Made by a program: the position numbers and the translations under genes. Below, piece by piece: positions 23,338 through 33,591 of a stretch of 64,000 bases of DNA; positions within the stretch are counted from its first letter, which is position 1; every line of letters begins with the position of its first letter. The notes under the pieces were generated by a model that was not told where the DNA came from, did no database searches, and saw nothing but the letters and a program-made list of their open reading frames with translations. The DNA comes from Rana temporaria (taxonomy: Eukaryota; Chordata; Amphibia; Anura; Ranidae), in the NCBI RefSeq assembly GCF_905171775.1, contig NC_053491.1, positions 108,882,682 through 108,946,681 of the forward strand, in the 5' to 3' direction.

Positions 23338-24375
23338 ACAGTGTCTTGCAAAAGTATTCACCCCCTTGGTTTTTTACCTATTTTGTTACATTAAAGCCTT
23401 TGGTTCAATGTTTTCTTAATCTGAATTACATGTGATGGATCAGAACACAATAGTCTAAGTTGGTGAAGTGAAATTAGAAAAATATATACATAAAACTATT
23501 TTTCAGAAATAAAAAACTGATAATTGGCATGTGCGTATGTATTCACCCTCTTTGTTGTGCAGCCCATAAAAAGCTCTGGTGCAACCAATTACCTTCAGAA
23601 GTCACATAATTTGTGAAATGATGTCCACCTGTGTGCAATATAAGTGTCACATGATCTGTCATTGCATATTCACACCTTTTTGAAAGGCCCCAGAGGCTGC
23701 AACACCTAACAAGAGGCACCACTAACCAAACACTGCCATGAAGACCAAGGAACTCTCCAAACAAGTAATGCCTCGTACACACGATCGTGATTCCCAAAGA
23801 GAAAAGTGCGATGTGAGCGTTTTATCGCAAATTTTGACCGTGTGTATGCTCCATCGCACTTTTCCTGTCAGAATTCCAGCCAAGAACAGATTCAGAGCAG
23901 GATCCAATTTTCATGACAAAAATTCCTGTCGCGAATCACGTTCGTATGCAATTATGATCGCGCATGCTCAGAATCAAGCAGAAGAGCTGAACTTCATTGA
24001 TCTTGGCTCGTCATACGTGTTGTATGTCACCGCGTTCTCGATGTTCGGAATTTCAGACAACATTAGTGTAATCGTGTGTATGCAAGACAAATTTCAGCCG
24101 TTTTCCTGCTGAAAAAAAACTTGATTTTCTTGTCGGAAATCGTGATTGTGTGTACGAGGCATAAGGGATAATGTTGTTTAGAAGTATAAGTCAGGGTTAC
24201 GTTATTAAAAAATATCCAAATCTTTGATGATCCCTATAGGAGCACTATCAAATCTATCATAATCAAGTGGAAAAAACATGGCACAACAGTAAACCTGCCA
24301 AGAGACGGCCGCACACCAAAACTCATGGACTGGGCAAGGAGGGCATTAATCAGAGAGGCAGCACAGAGGTAATGC
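23338..24375 (+). pseudogene. Tc1-like transposon fossil, 5' part, split
   Basis: Starts with CAGTGTCTTGCAAAAGTATT, followed by CACCCCCTTGG, the characteristic outer end of one Tc1 lineage. At 23738 the transposase start is readable (MKTKELSKQ). It is then cut by the element at 23769-24161, and the N-terminal DNA-binding linker resumes at about 24250 as KWKKHGTTVNLPRDGRTPKL, then MDWARRALIREAAQR up to 24370. In between are frame breaks, and there is no catalytic domain. Function in life: binding of the transposon ends. Now dead. Confidence 0.82.
23769..24161. mobile_element. TNA-target TIR element (TAA), 393 bp
   Basis: Ends TGCCTCGTACACACGATCG and CGTGATTGTGTGTACGAGGC, flanked by TAA (23766-23768, 24162-24164). 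The reading of the Tc1 fossil is interrupted exactly here. Self-complementary interior (GTGCGATGTGAGCG paired sections). One of seven two-ended copies in the window. Confidence 0.85.
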
Positions 24376-25021
24376 AGAGGTTTGGCAATAGGAAATCCAA
24401 AGAGTAAGACTGAAGAAAGGTCAAGCAAGCCTAGGTCAGGAATGGAGAGAATCAGGCCCCGTACACACGGCCGAGGAACTCGACGTGCCAAACACGTGCG
24501 TGTTCAGTCCTGGAGCCTCCGAGGAGCTCGGCGGGCCGAGTTCTCCCATAGAACAACGAGGAAATACATGTTCTCTATTTCCTCGCCGAGGTCCTTGTCG
24601 GCTTCCTCGGCCGAAAGTGTACACATGGCCGGGTTTCTCGGCAGAATTCAGCTCTGAACTGAGTTTCTGGCTGAATTCTGCCGAGAAACTCGGTCGTGTG
24701 TACGGGGCCTCAGAGGAGTCAGGAATGCCAGGTACAATCAGATCAAGGGCAGGTACTGGTAACAGGATACAGGAAGAAGACTGCAGATCAGACAGCAAAG
24801 GCCCTAGTGCATCTGCCCTCCTTATATATTGTCATTGGCGCCAGTGCTAATGTGCAAGCGCACATGCGCGCACTAGTGCGCATGTGCCTAGGTGTTTGCC
24901 CGAACCCACGGACATGCCTCTGCACATCTGCTCTGTTATGGTCAGCAAGTCCCTGACAGTGGCTCTCTGATTTTACCATGTACAGTCCCAGGCATGAGGC
25001 TAAAAACAAGAAAGAGGACAT
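24376..25021. other. unclassified repeat-like DNA with an inserted TIR element
   Basis: Apart from 24455-24709, the sequence has words such as AGAAGACTGCAGATCAGACA and a CGCACATGCGCGCACTAGTGCGCATGTG palindrome-like block (about 24858-24885) resembling the region 49330-49560. No gene recognised. Confidence 0.4.
24455..24709. mobile_element. TNA-target TIR element (TCA), 255 bp
   Basis: Ends GGCCCCGTACACACGGCCGA and TCGTGTGTACGGGGCC, flanked by TCA (24452-24454, 24710-24712). Interior of CTCGGC and GCCGAG words forming a hairpin. Non-coding. Confidence 0.85.
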
Positions 25022-25849
25022 AATATAGCATACCTCCCAAATTTCTGAAATGGGAATGAGGGACACCAATTCGAAAAAGTATGTAGGTATAGGACATGCC
25101 CCCAGCCATGCCCCCCTTGAAGGAGAAATGTAAAAAAAAGAAGCTTGGTTAAACCCATTTGTGTTTTTTTTTATTATTCCTTTATATCTGCTTTTGGAAT
25201 TTACAAATGCAGCAATTTAGACATTGGTTGAAAGGTTTTACACTGTAAAACACTTTTTGAAAGATAAGTAGTACATTTTATATACAACTATATAGATCAG
25301 ACTAAAATGAGGGACACATGAGGAGGAAACAGGACTGTTTTTAAGACAGGGCAAAAGGGGAAGCTTCCATGGGCCTCATCATTGTTGCCTAAAGCAGCTG
25401 CTTCATACTTGCCAACTATCCCAGTTTAAATCCCCTTATCCCTTGAAGTTTTAGACTCTTCCTGTGTCCCGATATCTCAGTGTAAAGTTCTGTTGCTGCT
25501 ACCCCCCTCTGCCCTATTGCCATGTACAGTTGACTCACCTGTAGACCATGTGTTCCCCACTGGGGAGGTAAAGGAGCATGCTTGAAATTCCTGCCTACAG
25601 CTATAGTCATTAAGCCTAACATCTGCTTGTTCTGTAGGTGAGCAAATTGGAGGTGGGGTCCTTCTTCAAAAGAACAGGGTGTCACAGCACCCTGAATTTT
25701 GGTGCATGTGAATACGCACATCTCAGCCGATGAACGAGGGTGTCATTAACAATTAATGACACTTCTGTGTATCGGCGGAAGGGCAGCATGCTTCTGTGAT
25801 GTCAGGAAAGCGATTTTGCACGTATTTCCAACACACACAACTGTGAACG

Positions 25850-26900
25850 TAGGCTAAATATCTCAGTTACATTGGTGGTCATTGTAAATCTTCTCATTAC
25901 ATTGGGGCTTGATGTACAACCCTTTCATTCACACTAGTGGCCAGTGAAAGTCCCCCTTATATTGGTGGTCAGTGTAATTCACTCCTTACATTGGTGGTTA
26001 CTGTGAGGCCTCGTACACACGACAGAGAAACTCGACGTGCTTGGCACGTCGAGTTCCTCGTCTCGTTTTGGGATGAAGCCGCCGAAGAGCTCGGCGGGCC
26101 GCCTTCTCCTATAGAACAACGCGGCCAACGAGAAAATAGAGAACATGTTCTCTATTTTCTCGTCGAGCTCCTCGGCGGCTCCATCGAGCCAAAACTGTAC
26201 AGACGACAGAGATTCTCGGCAGAATCCGGGTTTTGACCGAGTTTCTCGGCGAATTCTGCCGAGAATCTCTGTCGTGTGTACGAGGCCTGAAGGCTCCTAA
26301 TAAATTAGTGTTCAGTGTAAATCCCCATTACATTGGTGGCCAGCATAAAAATTCCTCTTTATATTGGTAAAAAAATCCAAACTTGCATTTGTGGTCAGTT
26401 TCAAATCCTCCCTTACATTGGTGGTCCATGTAGAAGCCCCCTTTGAATTGGTGGTGAGTGTAAATCCCCCTCACATTGGTGGCCAGTGTAGAAAATACCC
26501 TTTATTGGCTGTTGATGAAAAATCCCCCATTGGTTGTCAGTGTAAATTCTTCATAACATTGGTGATCAGTGTACATTTCCCTTTACATTGTTGGTAGGTG
26601 CAGAATTTCCCCTACACTGGTGGTCAGTGTAAATCCCACCTTACATTGTTGGTCAGTACAAATCTACTCAACAATGGTTGTCAGTGTAAATTCCCCCTTA
26701 CATGGAGGTTGTATACTCCCCCTTACACTGGTGGTTGGTGTACTGTATATGTTCTTATTACATGTGTTAGTGAAGAAATCCCTTTTTTTCTGTTGGTGGG
26801 TGGTGTAAAATCCCTTAGTTACATGGTGGTCAGTGCAAATTCTCCCTCGCATTAAACCCCCCCTCACATTGGTTTTCATTGTAAATTCCCCATTACATTG
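25850..26900 (+). repeat. degenerate minisatellite, about 29-30 bp
   Basis: Repeats of TTACATTGGTGGTCAGTGTA followed by AATCCCCC, with frequent indels, interrupted by the TIR element at 26007-26287. The runs of open frame on both strands here are products of the repeat. Confidence 0.85.
26007..26287. mobile_element. TNA-target TIR element (TGA), 281 bp
   Basis: Ends GGCCTCGTACACACGACAGA and GTCGTGTGTACGAGGCC, flanked by TGA (26004-26006, 26288-26290). It lies inside the minisatellite. Interior pairs GAACATGTTCTCTATTTTCT with upstream AGAAAATAGAGAA. Confidence 0.86.
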
Positions 26901-27159
26901 GTAGAATCCCCCACTATATACTTGTCAAAGATTTTCAGCTTTGCTCTACATGATTCAGAATTTGCCACAGTGTACTCCCTCCTAACTAATACCATCCCCC
27001 CACCACTGCCACTGATTCCATCAACCCCCCAACATTGCCACTGATCACACCCCCCTTCTCCCCCAGCATTGCCACTGATCACCAGAGTTCAAGGATTTCT
27101 AGGAATTTTGTGTTTATTAATGGATCCCCTCACCTCCCTAGTCCATGGTGTGCAGGCAT
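26901..27159. other. degenerate repeat edge
   Basis: Short copies of CATTGCCACTGATC spaced about 30-35 bp apart link the two minisatellites. No gene. Confidence 0.45.
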
Positions 27160-27930
27160 TGAAGAGGTGTCGAGCTGTAACCTCTAGGAGCCAATCAGTG
27201 AGCAGTAATGCTGTGCACTAACCCCCAATGAGCACTAAGGATATGCAGTAACCTCTAGGAACCAATCAGTGAGCAGTAATACTGTGCAGTAACCTCTAGC
27301 AACCAATTAGTGAGTGGTATAGATGTCCAGTAACCCCTAGGAACCAATCAGTGAGCAGTAATAATGTGCAGTAACCTCTAGCAACCAATTAGTGAGCAGT
27401 ATTCATGTACAGCAACCAATCAACAAGCATAAGTCATGTTCTTTAACTTCTAGAAAATAAACAGTAATGCCCCGTACACACAATCGGAATTTCCGATGGC
27501 CTAAAATCCAGTGGAATTTTTCGTTGGAATTCCGTTCAAGCTGTCTTGCATACACACTGTCAGACCAAATTCCGACCGTCCAAAACGCGGTGATGTAAAA
27601 CACTACGATGAGCCGAGTTCAATGCCTCCGAGCATGCGTCAACTTGATTTTGAGCCTGCGTGGGTTTTTTCCCCATCGGAGTTGCACACAGACAATAGGA
27701 ATTGCCTATCGTTTTTTTTTCCATCTATTTCTAAACCGACGGAAAAAAGTCAGATGGGGCCCACACATGATCGAAATTGCCGATGAAAAAAGTCCATCAG
27801 ACTTTTTTCATCAGAAATTCCATTAGTGTGTACGCGGCATAAGCCATAATGTTTGCTGTAACCTCTAGCAGCCAGCCAGTGAGCCGTAATGATACACTGT
27901 AACTTCTGGCAACCAATCCTGATCGCTGCC
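27160..27930 (+). repeat. degenerate minisatellite, 40-70 bp units
   Basis: Units of AACCAATCAGTGAGCAGTAA with GTGCAGTAACCTCTAG recur irregularly, interrupted by the TIR element at 27478-27839; copies continue after it (27848-27915). Confidence 0.75.
27478..27839. mobile_element. TNA-target TIR element (TAA), 362 bp
   Basis: Ends TGCCCCGTACACACAATCGG and GTGTGTACGCGGCA, flanked by TAA (27475-27477, 27840-27842). The interior shares AACGCGGTGATGTAAAACAC and GCATGCGTCAACTTGATTTT with the half element at 2528-2820, so these two form a subfamily. Confidence 0.85.
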
Positions 27931-27965
27931 TGATCTGATTCAGTAAACTGATTTTGAGTCTAGCT

Positions 27966-29209
27966 TAGGGTGACCAGACATCCCCAGTTTCAGGGGACAG
28001 TCCCCTGATTGAGGACACTGTCCCCAGATCAAGTCTGTCCCTGGTTTTGTCCCCAGATTGGATTTAATAGGGGATGGGGCAATTTTAAAGACAGTGGGCC
28101 AGATTCAGATAGATTAGCGGATCTTTAGATCCGCGTAATCTATCTGATTTACGATCCGCCGGCGCAATTTTGAGAGGCTAGTGCAGTATTCACAAAGCAC
28201 TTACCTCGAAACTTGCACCGGCGGATCGTAACTCCCCCGGCGGAATTCAAATTCCGCGGCTAGGGGGAGTGTAGTATTTAAATCAGGCGCGTCCCCGCGC
28301 CGATTTAAATGCGCATGCGCCGCCGGCTAAATTTCCCGGCGTGCATTGCTCACACTGACGTCGCTAGGACGTCAGTGGTTTCGGCGTGAGCGTAACCTGC
28401 GTCGTGCCGAATTCTGAATCGACGTGCGCAAACGACGTTAAAATTTAAAACTCGGCGCGGGAACGACGGCCATACTAAACATAGGAAACGGGGGGTAACT
28501 ATCCGCCGGAAAAAGCCGAACGCAAACGACGTGAAAAAAAAACGACGGGCGTTCGTTACTGAATCGGCGGTTCTCCTCATTTGCATATCCGACGCGTAAA
28601 AAACCGAGGCGACACCTAGCGGCCGGCGGGAGATTGCAGCCTAAGATCCGACGGTGTAAGTCACTTACACCAGTCGGATCTAAGGGAGATCTATGTGGAA
28701 CTGATTCTTATGAATCAGTCGCATAGATCCGACCGTCGGATCTCAGAGATACGACGGCGAATCAGGAGATACGCCGTCGGATCTCTTTGTGAATCTGGCC
28801 CAGTCAGTGCATAATTAAAATAAAAAAATTTGAATTACACACCCCCGCTCCGCCGTGCTTACTAGCATAGGGGGGTTGTATTTTCCCATCATATGTGTTC
28901 CCTTCTGATGATCATGTGCTGGTTGGAGCGGAGGGAATATTTCTTCAGTTTCGGGCGCATGCCCATTCAGCTCCACTCGCATGTTCTTCTGCCTTGGCTT
29001 AAATCCTGGCCAGCCACCTGCCTATCTCCTTGCCTTCCCTGGCGGGGTGATCTTCCTTCGCTCCCCATCCAGTAGTAGCCGGGGCCCGAAGAGTAAGACT
29101 TGAGAGGCTGTGAGGCGGGCGGCGATGGGCAGAGAGTCGCTAATTGTTGCCATTACTAGTAAAGAAAAAATATGTCCCCGAAATTCATTTTAAAAATCTG
29201 GTCACCTTA
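27966..29209. mobile_element. hAT-type element with exact 8-bp target duplication
   Basis: Ends TAGGGTGACCAGA and TCTGGTCACCTTA, flanked by identical GTCTAGCT at 27958-27965 and 29210-29217. This is the third level of the nest. About 540 bp of own sequence remains once the element at 28096-28801 is removed. The subterminal part has GGGGACAGTCCCCTGA hairpins. No transposase. Confidence 0.88.
28096..28801. mobile_element. 3-bp-target TIR element (AGT), innermost level
   Basis: Ends GGGCCAGATTCAGATAGATT and GTGAATCTGGCCC, flanked by AGT (28093-28095, 28802-28804). Close relative of 11749-12443, sharing TAGCGGATCTTTAGATCCGC and TTTGCATATNCGACGCGTAA-type words (one base differs). Non-coding; open frames on either strand are artefacts of its GC-rich interior. 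Confidence 0.85.
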
Positions 29210-29406
29210 GTCTAGCTGCAATTTATTGTATGTTTTAAAGTATGTGGAGAGCGAAATTGCATGAAAGAGGGGGCCCCAGAAAATGTTCTCCCAGGGTCCA
29301 GGCAATCTTAAAGACGGCCCTGGGAGAAAGGAGGGACAGAGGGACTTTGTTCCTGAATGAGGGACAGTCCCTCATAATCAGGGACAGTTGGGAGGTATGA
29401 ATATAG

Positions 29407-30300
29407 TGTCATTTAATTTTAAAAAGCAAATTGATTTTGTTATACAAAGTGCACTTGTACTCTCTGTAACTGATTTCATCATTATTTTTTTAATTTAATG
29501 TATCACAATTTAATTAGCAGGCTGCAAATACAATTTTTTAAACATCGCACTTCATACATTTTATTGAAAAGTGTCAGAGAAGTAATTATGAAATATGATC
29601 CCCATATGGGGAAAGGAAAACCACAACATCCTGGCGTTATTTTGTCTGGAAATGAAAAGAAATAGCTTGTTTGTCACTAGTTCTTGCACTTCACTTGTCT
29701 ATGCTTTGCATTTTATTTATTTATTTTAAGATGGATGGAGGGAAGGAAAAGAAAAAAGGAGGACAGCAAGGAAGAAGGAAGCAAGAACAACATGAAGGAA
29801 AAAAATGCAAATACATTTCTATGCCTCATACAGAGACCTGAGTGATTGAATTTTATTATAGCTATAAAATGAGGTCTGAATGACCTGTTCTTGAATTTTA
29901 ATATTTACAGCTAATGTTTACTGCCAATTATGCAAGTATATTTCAACTACATCTCAACAATTTTTTTTTTTGTGATATATTAAGGAAGACAGCGCATCTG
30001 CAATAAAGCTGCATAACTGCAGCCAATCACTGTGATCTTAGAGAATGATTTATCTGTCTGGTGAATGTCAATTACAGTGAATGTTTTTAAAATATACCCT
30101 GGTAAAGTGCAGTACAATGTTTGTATCAATTAATAAAGACATTGTAAGCTTATAAAAAAAGCTTAAAAAACAAACATATTTATTAATGAAAAGCCTTAAA
30201 AGAGAAGTATTTTTTTTTTTTCCAGATTCATACTTACCTAGGTGGATGCTGCATCTGCCCCCCGTCGCCTCTGCATTGAGGATCGAGCGGTTGAACATCA
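29407..30300. other. unclassified AT-rich DNA with a purine tract
   Basis: A roughly 90-base purine-rich run (29728-29815, GGAAGGAAAAGAAAAAAGGA and similar) lies in AT-rich sequence. No gene or paired ends. Confidence 0.45.
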
Positions 30301-30347
30301 CCGATGTGCAGGAACTCCCTACTTCCGAGTCACCTGTTGTGTCCACC
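30301..30347. other. lead-in to minisatellite
   Basis: Short unassigned sequence before the 37-bp array. Confidence 0.3.
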
Positions 30348-30690
30348 CCCTACCCACCTCCGAGCACCATTTCTTGGTTCCACGCCCTACCCACCTCTGA
30401 GCACCATTCTTTGTTTCCACTCCCTACCCACCTCCAAACACCATCTCCTGGTTCCACTGTCTACCCACCTCCGAGCACCATTTCTTGGTTCCACCCCCTA
30501 CCCACCTCCGAGCACCATTTCTTGGTTCCACGCCCTACCCACCTCTGAGCACCATTCTTTGTTTCCACTCCCTACCCACCTCCAAACACCATCTCCTGGT
30601 TCCACTGTCTACCCACCTCCGAGCACCGTTCCTTGGTTCCACCCCCTACCAACCTCCGAGTACCATTCCTTGGTTCCACCCCCTATCCAT
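30348..30690 (+). repeat. 37-bp minisatellite with four-unit higher-order repeat
   Basis: Period 37 bp (unit starts at 30348, 30385, 30422...). Core: CCCTACCCACCTCCGAGCAC then CATTTCTTGGTTCCAC. Four distinguishable variants (CGAGCACC..TTCTTGG, TGAGCACC..CTTTGTTT, CAAACACC..CTCCTGG, and a GTCTACC start) repeat in the same order twice, giving a 148-bp higher-order unit. The open frames across it are repeat artefacts. Confidence 0.92.
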
Positions 30691-30769
30691 CTCTCAGTAA
30701 TGGATACAGAACCAAATATCAATTTGTGGTGCCAAGTAATTTGTATGTGATAGAACGTAAAATACCCAG

Positions 30770-30965
30770 CAACAATGGAGCTCCCCCAGCAACAATAGAT
30801 TCCTCCCTCGACAGTTGATGTGTCTCAGCAACGATTGTCTCCCAGTAGCATAAGAGCCCCCCAGTAACAATAGATCCCCTACCAGCGACAACTGACCTCC
30901 CCAGCAACAATAGACCCTCCCCCTGTAAAAATAGATCCCTTCCAGCAACAATAGATCCCCCAGCA
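30770..30965 (+). repeat. degenerate short tandem repeat
   Basis: Units of CAGCAACAATAGATCCCC-like sequence of 20-25 bp with many changes. Confidence 0.75.
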
Positions 30966-31544
30966 GCCAGCATTAATTGACCCTCCAGTACACCCCAGCA
31001 CCACTTACCATTACATACATTCAGAGCTGGAGATGCCGGAACTGCGTTCCCCCGCATTCCTCCTGAAAAAAAATCCCTGGGAACACCTATAGGGGAGCAC
31101 CATAAGAGGAACCAGCACAAAGATTGAAGAGCACCTGCCATTTTTTTCAAAAGACTTTGTGTTTATGTATTTAATAAGGATTGTGTATATCTAAAAAATA
31201 TCACCAGACCACTAGTCGCTTTATTTAGGATTGCACAAATGTCATATGAATTTAGAAAACGTTAATAATTGCTAGATCACTAGCCGGATTTAAAGCACCA
31301 GTCACTTTTCATATTTATATTTTTTGTACCAAGGAAGGTTTATTTATTTATTTTATTTATTTATATACCAGGCGATATTTGGGTTTAAAGACACTGATTA
31401 GAGTGTGATATTGGAGCACCCAGCTTCTTGGTTAAAGGTTTCAATCATAAGAACAATGCCACACCTACTGCCTCATTACTTACCATATACTCCAGTTTCA
31501 TTTACTAACCTACAGGCCATTTACGCGGGACCACCTATAACTAT
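30966..31544. other. unclassified DNA
   Basis: AT-rich; includes a TTTATTTATTTATTTTATTT microsatellite near 31340. No gene recognised. Confidence 0.4.
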
Positions 31545-31857
31545 TTTGCAGTGCATGTTTTTAGCACTGATTACTGTAATAATGTCACTGGTCCCAAAAA
31601 AGTGTCAAAAGTGTCCGATCTGTCCGCCGCAATGTCGCAGTCCTGCTAAAAAAATGCCATTACTAGTAAAAGAAAAATAATAAAAATGCCATGAATCTAT
31701 CCCCTATTTTGTAGACGCTATAAATTTTGCGCAAATCAATCAACATACACTTATTGCGATTTTATTTTTAATTTTATTTTTTACCAAAAATATATAGAAG
31801 ATGACATATTGGCCTAAACTGATGAATAAATATGCTTTTTATATTTTTATACAGGGA

Positions 31858-32050
31858 GTGCAGAATTATTAGGCAAATTAGTATTTTGACCACATCATCC
31901 TCTTTATGCATGTTGTCTTACTCCAAGCTGTATAGGCTCGAAAGCCTACTACCAATTAAGCATATTAGGTGATGTGCATCTCTGTAATGAGAAGGTGTGT
32001 GGTCTAATGACATCAACACCCTATATCAGGTGTGCATAATTATTAGTCAA
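31858..32050 (+). repeat. left double terminal repeat of the Tc1-like transposon
   Basis: An outer GTGCAGAATTATTAGGCAA (from 31858) is echoed 174 bp inside by GTGCATAATTATTAGTCAA (32032-32050), two differences. Such paired sites are the transposase binding sites in IR/DR-type Tc1 elements; the role here is inferred. Confidence 0.8.
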
Positions 32051-32069
32051 CTTCCTTTCCTTTGGCAAA

Positions 32070-33086
32070 ATGGGTCAAAAGAAGGACTTGACAGGCTCAG
32101 AAAAGTCAAAAATAGTGAGATATCTTGCAGAGGGATGCAGCACTCTTAAAATTGCAAAGCTTCTGAAGCGTGATCATCGAACAATCAAGCGTTTCATTCA
32201 AAATAGTCAACAGGGTCGCAAGAAGCGTGTGGAAAAACCAAGGCGCAAAATAACTGCCCATGAACTGAGAAAAGTCAAGCGTGCAGCTGCCAAGATGCCA
32301 CTTGCCACCAGTTTGGCCATATTTCAGAGCTGCAACATCACTGGAGTGCCCAAAAGCACAAGGTGTGCAATACTCAGAGACATGGCCAAGGTAAGAAAGG
32401 CTGAAAGACGACCACCACTGAACAAGACACACAAGCTGAAACGTCAAGACTGGGCCAAGAAATATCTCAAGATTGATTTTTCTAAGGTTTTATGGACTGA
32501 TGAAATGAGAGTGAGTCTTGATGGGCCAGATGGATGGGCCCGTGGCTGGATTGGTAAAGGGCAGAGAGCTCCAGTCCGACTCAGACGCCAGCAAGGTGGA
32601 GGTGGAGTACTGGTTTGGGCTGGTATCATCAAAGATGAGCTTGTGGGGCCTTTTCGGGTTAAGGATGGAGTCAAGCTCAACTCCCAGTCCTACTGCCAGT
32701 TTCTGGAAGACACCTTCTTCAAGCAGTGGTACAGGAAGAAGTCTGCATCCTTCAAGAAAAACATGATTTTCATGCAGGACAATGCTCCATCACACGCGTC
32801 CAAGTACTCCACAGCGTGGCTGGCAAGAAAGGGTATAAAAGAAGAAAAACTAATGACATGGCCTCCTTGTTCACCTGATCTCAACCCCATTGAGAACCTG
32901 TGGTCCATCATCAAATGTGGGATTTACAAGGAGGGAAAACAGTACACCTCTCTGAACAGTGTCTGTGAGGCTGTGGTTGCTGCTGCACGCAATATTGATG
33001 GTGAACAGATCAAAACACTGACAGAATACATGGATGTCAGGCTTTTGAGTGTCCTTGCAAAGAAAGGTGGCTATATTGGTCACTGA
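32070..33086 (+). CDS. Tc1/mariner-family transposase, DD37E
   Basis: A 338-residue protein, full length for a Tc1 transposase (usually 330-350), with no stop or frame break. It cuts the transposon from DNA and reinserts it at TA, acting in the nucleus. The N-terminal half is a paired helix-turn-helix DNA-binding region (first helix set about residues 8-43, second about 62-110), linked by a basic stretch GRKKRVEKPRRK (49-60) that could serve as AT-hook or nuclear signal. The catalytic core follows: D144 in LWTDEMRVSL, a glycine-rich loop RQQGGGGVLVWAG (173-185), D237 in FMQDNAPSHAS and E275 in SPDLNPIENLW. D237 and E275 are separated by 37 residues, unlike the 34 of classical Tc1; this spacing is known from the DD37E (TRT) group. 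The start at 32070 follows the left repeat by 20 bp and matches Tc1 N-termini in length. Confidence 0.97.
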   Translation: MGQKKDLTGSEKSKIVRYLAEGCSTLKIAKLLKRDHRTIKRFIQNSQQGRKKRVEKPRRKITAHELRKVKRAAAKMPLATSLAIFQSCNITGVPKSTRCAILRDMAKVRKAERRPPLNKTHKLKRQDWAKKYLKIDFSKVLWTDEMRVSLDGPDGWARGWIGKGQRAPVRLRRQQGGGGVLVWAGIIKDELVGPFRVKDGVKLNSQSYCQFLEDTFFKQWYRKKSASFKKNMIFMQDNAPSHASKYSTAWLARKGIKEEKLMTWPPCSPDLNPIENLWSIIKCGIYKEGKQYTSLNSVCEAVVAAARNIDGEQIKTLTEYMDVRLLSVLAKKGGYIGH

Positions 33087-33205
33087 TTTGTTTTTGTTTT
33101 GTTTTTGAATGTCAGAAATGTATATTTGTGAATGTTGAGATGTTATATTGGTTTCACTGGTAAAAATAAATAATTGAAATGGGTATATATATTTTTTTTG
33201 TTAAG

Positions 33206-33408
33206 TTGCCTAATAATTATGCACAGTAATAGTCACCTGCACACACAGATATCCCCCTAAAATAGCTAAAACTAAAAACAAACTAAAAACTACTTCCAAA
33301 AATATTCAGCTGTGATATTAATGAGTTTTTTGGGTTCATTGAGAACATGGTTGTTGTTCAATAATAACATTAATCCTCAAAAATACAACTTGCCTAATAA
33401 TTCTGCAC
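33206..33408 (-). repeat. right double terminal repeat of the Tc1-like transposon
   Basis: Inner TTGCCTAATAATTATGCAC (33206-33224) and outer TTGCCTAATAATTCTGCAC (33390-33408), 184 bp apart and differing at one base. They mirror the left-end pair. Confidence 0.82.
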
Positions 33409-33591
33409 TCCCTGTATTGGATACGTATTATAAAACAAAAAGTAAAAAATATGTTTTTTTTTTTTTTTTATATTTTGTTTATAGCGCAAAATAATAAAAA
33501 ACACAGAGGTGATCAAAAACCACCAAAAGAAAGCTCTATTGTCAGTCAAAAAAATGCAGTGCTGTATCGCAAAAAATGGCCTGGTCATTAA

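Larger units (their letters stand above)
25330..29322. mobile_element. hAT-type element, second level of the nest
   Basis: Ends CAGGACTGTTTTTAAGA and TCTTAAAGACGGCCCTG are inverted repeats with four transitions. Flanks GGAGGAAA and GGAGAAAG differ by what looks like one deleted base. The CAGGGCCGTCTTTAA-type end and 8-bp target fit hAT. No transposase; the body is two degenerate minisatellites broken by three further insertions (26007, 27478, 27966). Confidence 0.68.
25029..29399. mobile_element. outer element of a four-level nest
   Basis: Ends CATACCTCCCAA and TTGGGAGGTATG are perfect inverted repeats, flanked by AATATAG at 25022-25028 and 29400-29406. Its own sequence is only about 380 bp: 25029-25329 and 29323-29399, joined at GAGGAGGAAA/GGAGAAAGGAGGGACAG. 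I recall this repeat as a continuous short element of ranid frogs, so the 4-kb middle is an insertion. Superfamily unknown; a 7- or 8-bp duplication would fit hAT. Confidence 0.72.
31852..33414 (+). mobile_element. intact Tc1-like (DD37E) transposon, 1563 bp
   Basis: Ends CAGGGAGTGCAGAATTATTA(GGCAA) and the exact inverse ending in GCACTCCCTG are perfect over 25 bp, flanked by TA (31850-31851, 33415-33416). The host element resumes in register on both sides. It contains one uninterrupted transposase gene, with about 218 bp before it and 328 bp after it. Each end has a second internal copy of the terminal sequence (see separate entries). Structure and coding capacity make it a candidate autonomous, perhaps still active, element. 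It has no introns and no internal decay visible. Confidence 0.96.

Noticed and set aside
25029..29399. A single 4.4-kb autonomous transposon
   Set aside because: Though its ends pair, the middle is made of other complete elements and minisatellites with their own target duplications, and no transposase is present.
30186..30750. Open frames rich in PPPSTISWFH repeats
   Set aside because: All three frames are open because the 37-bp array lacks stops; this is repeat sequence, not a protein.
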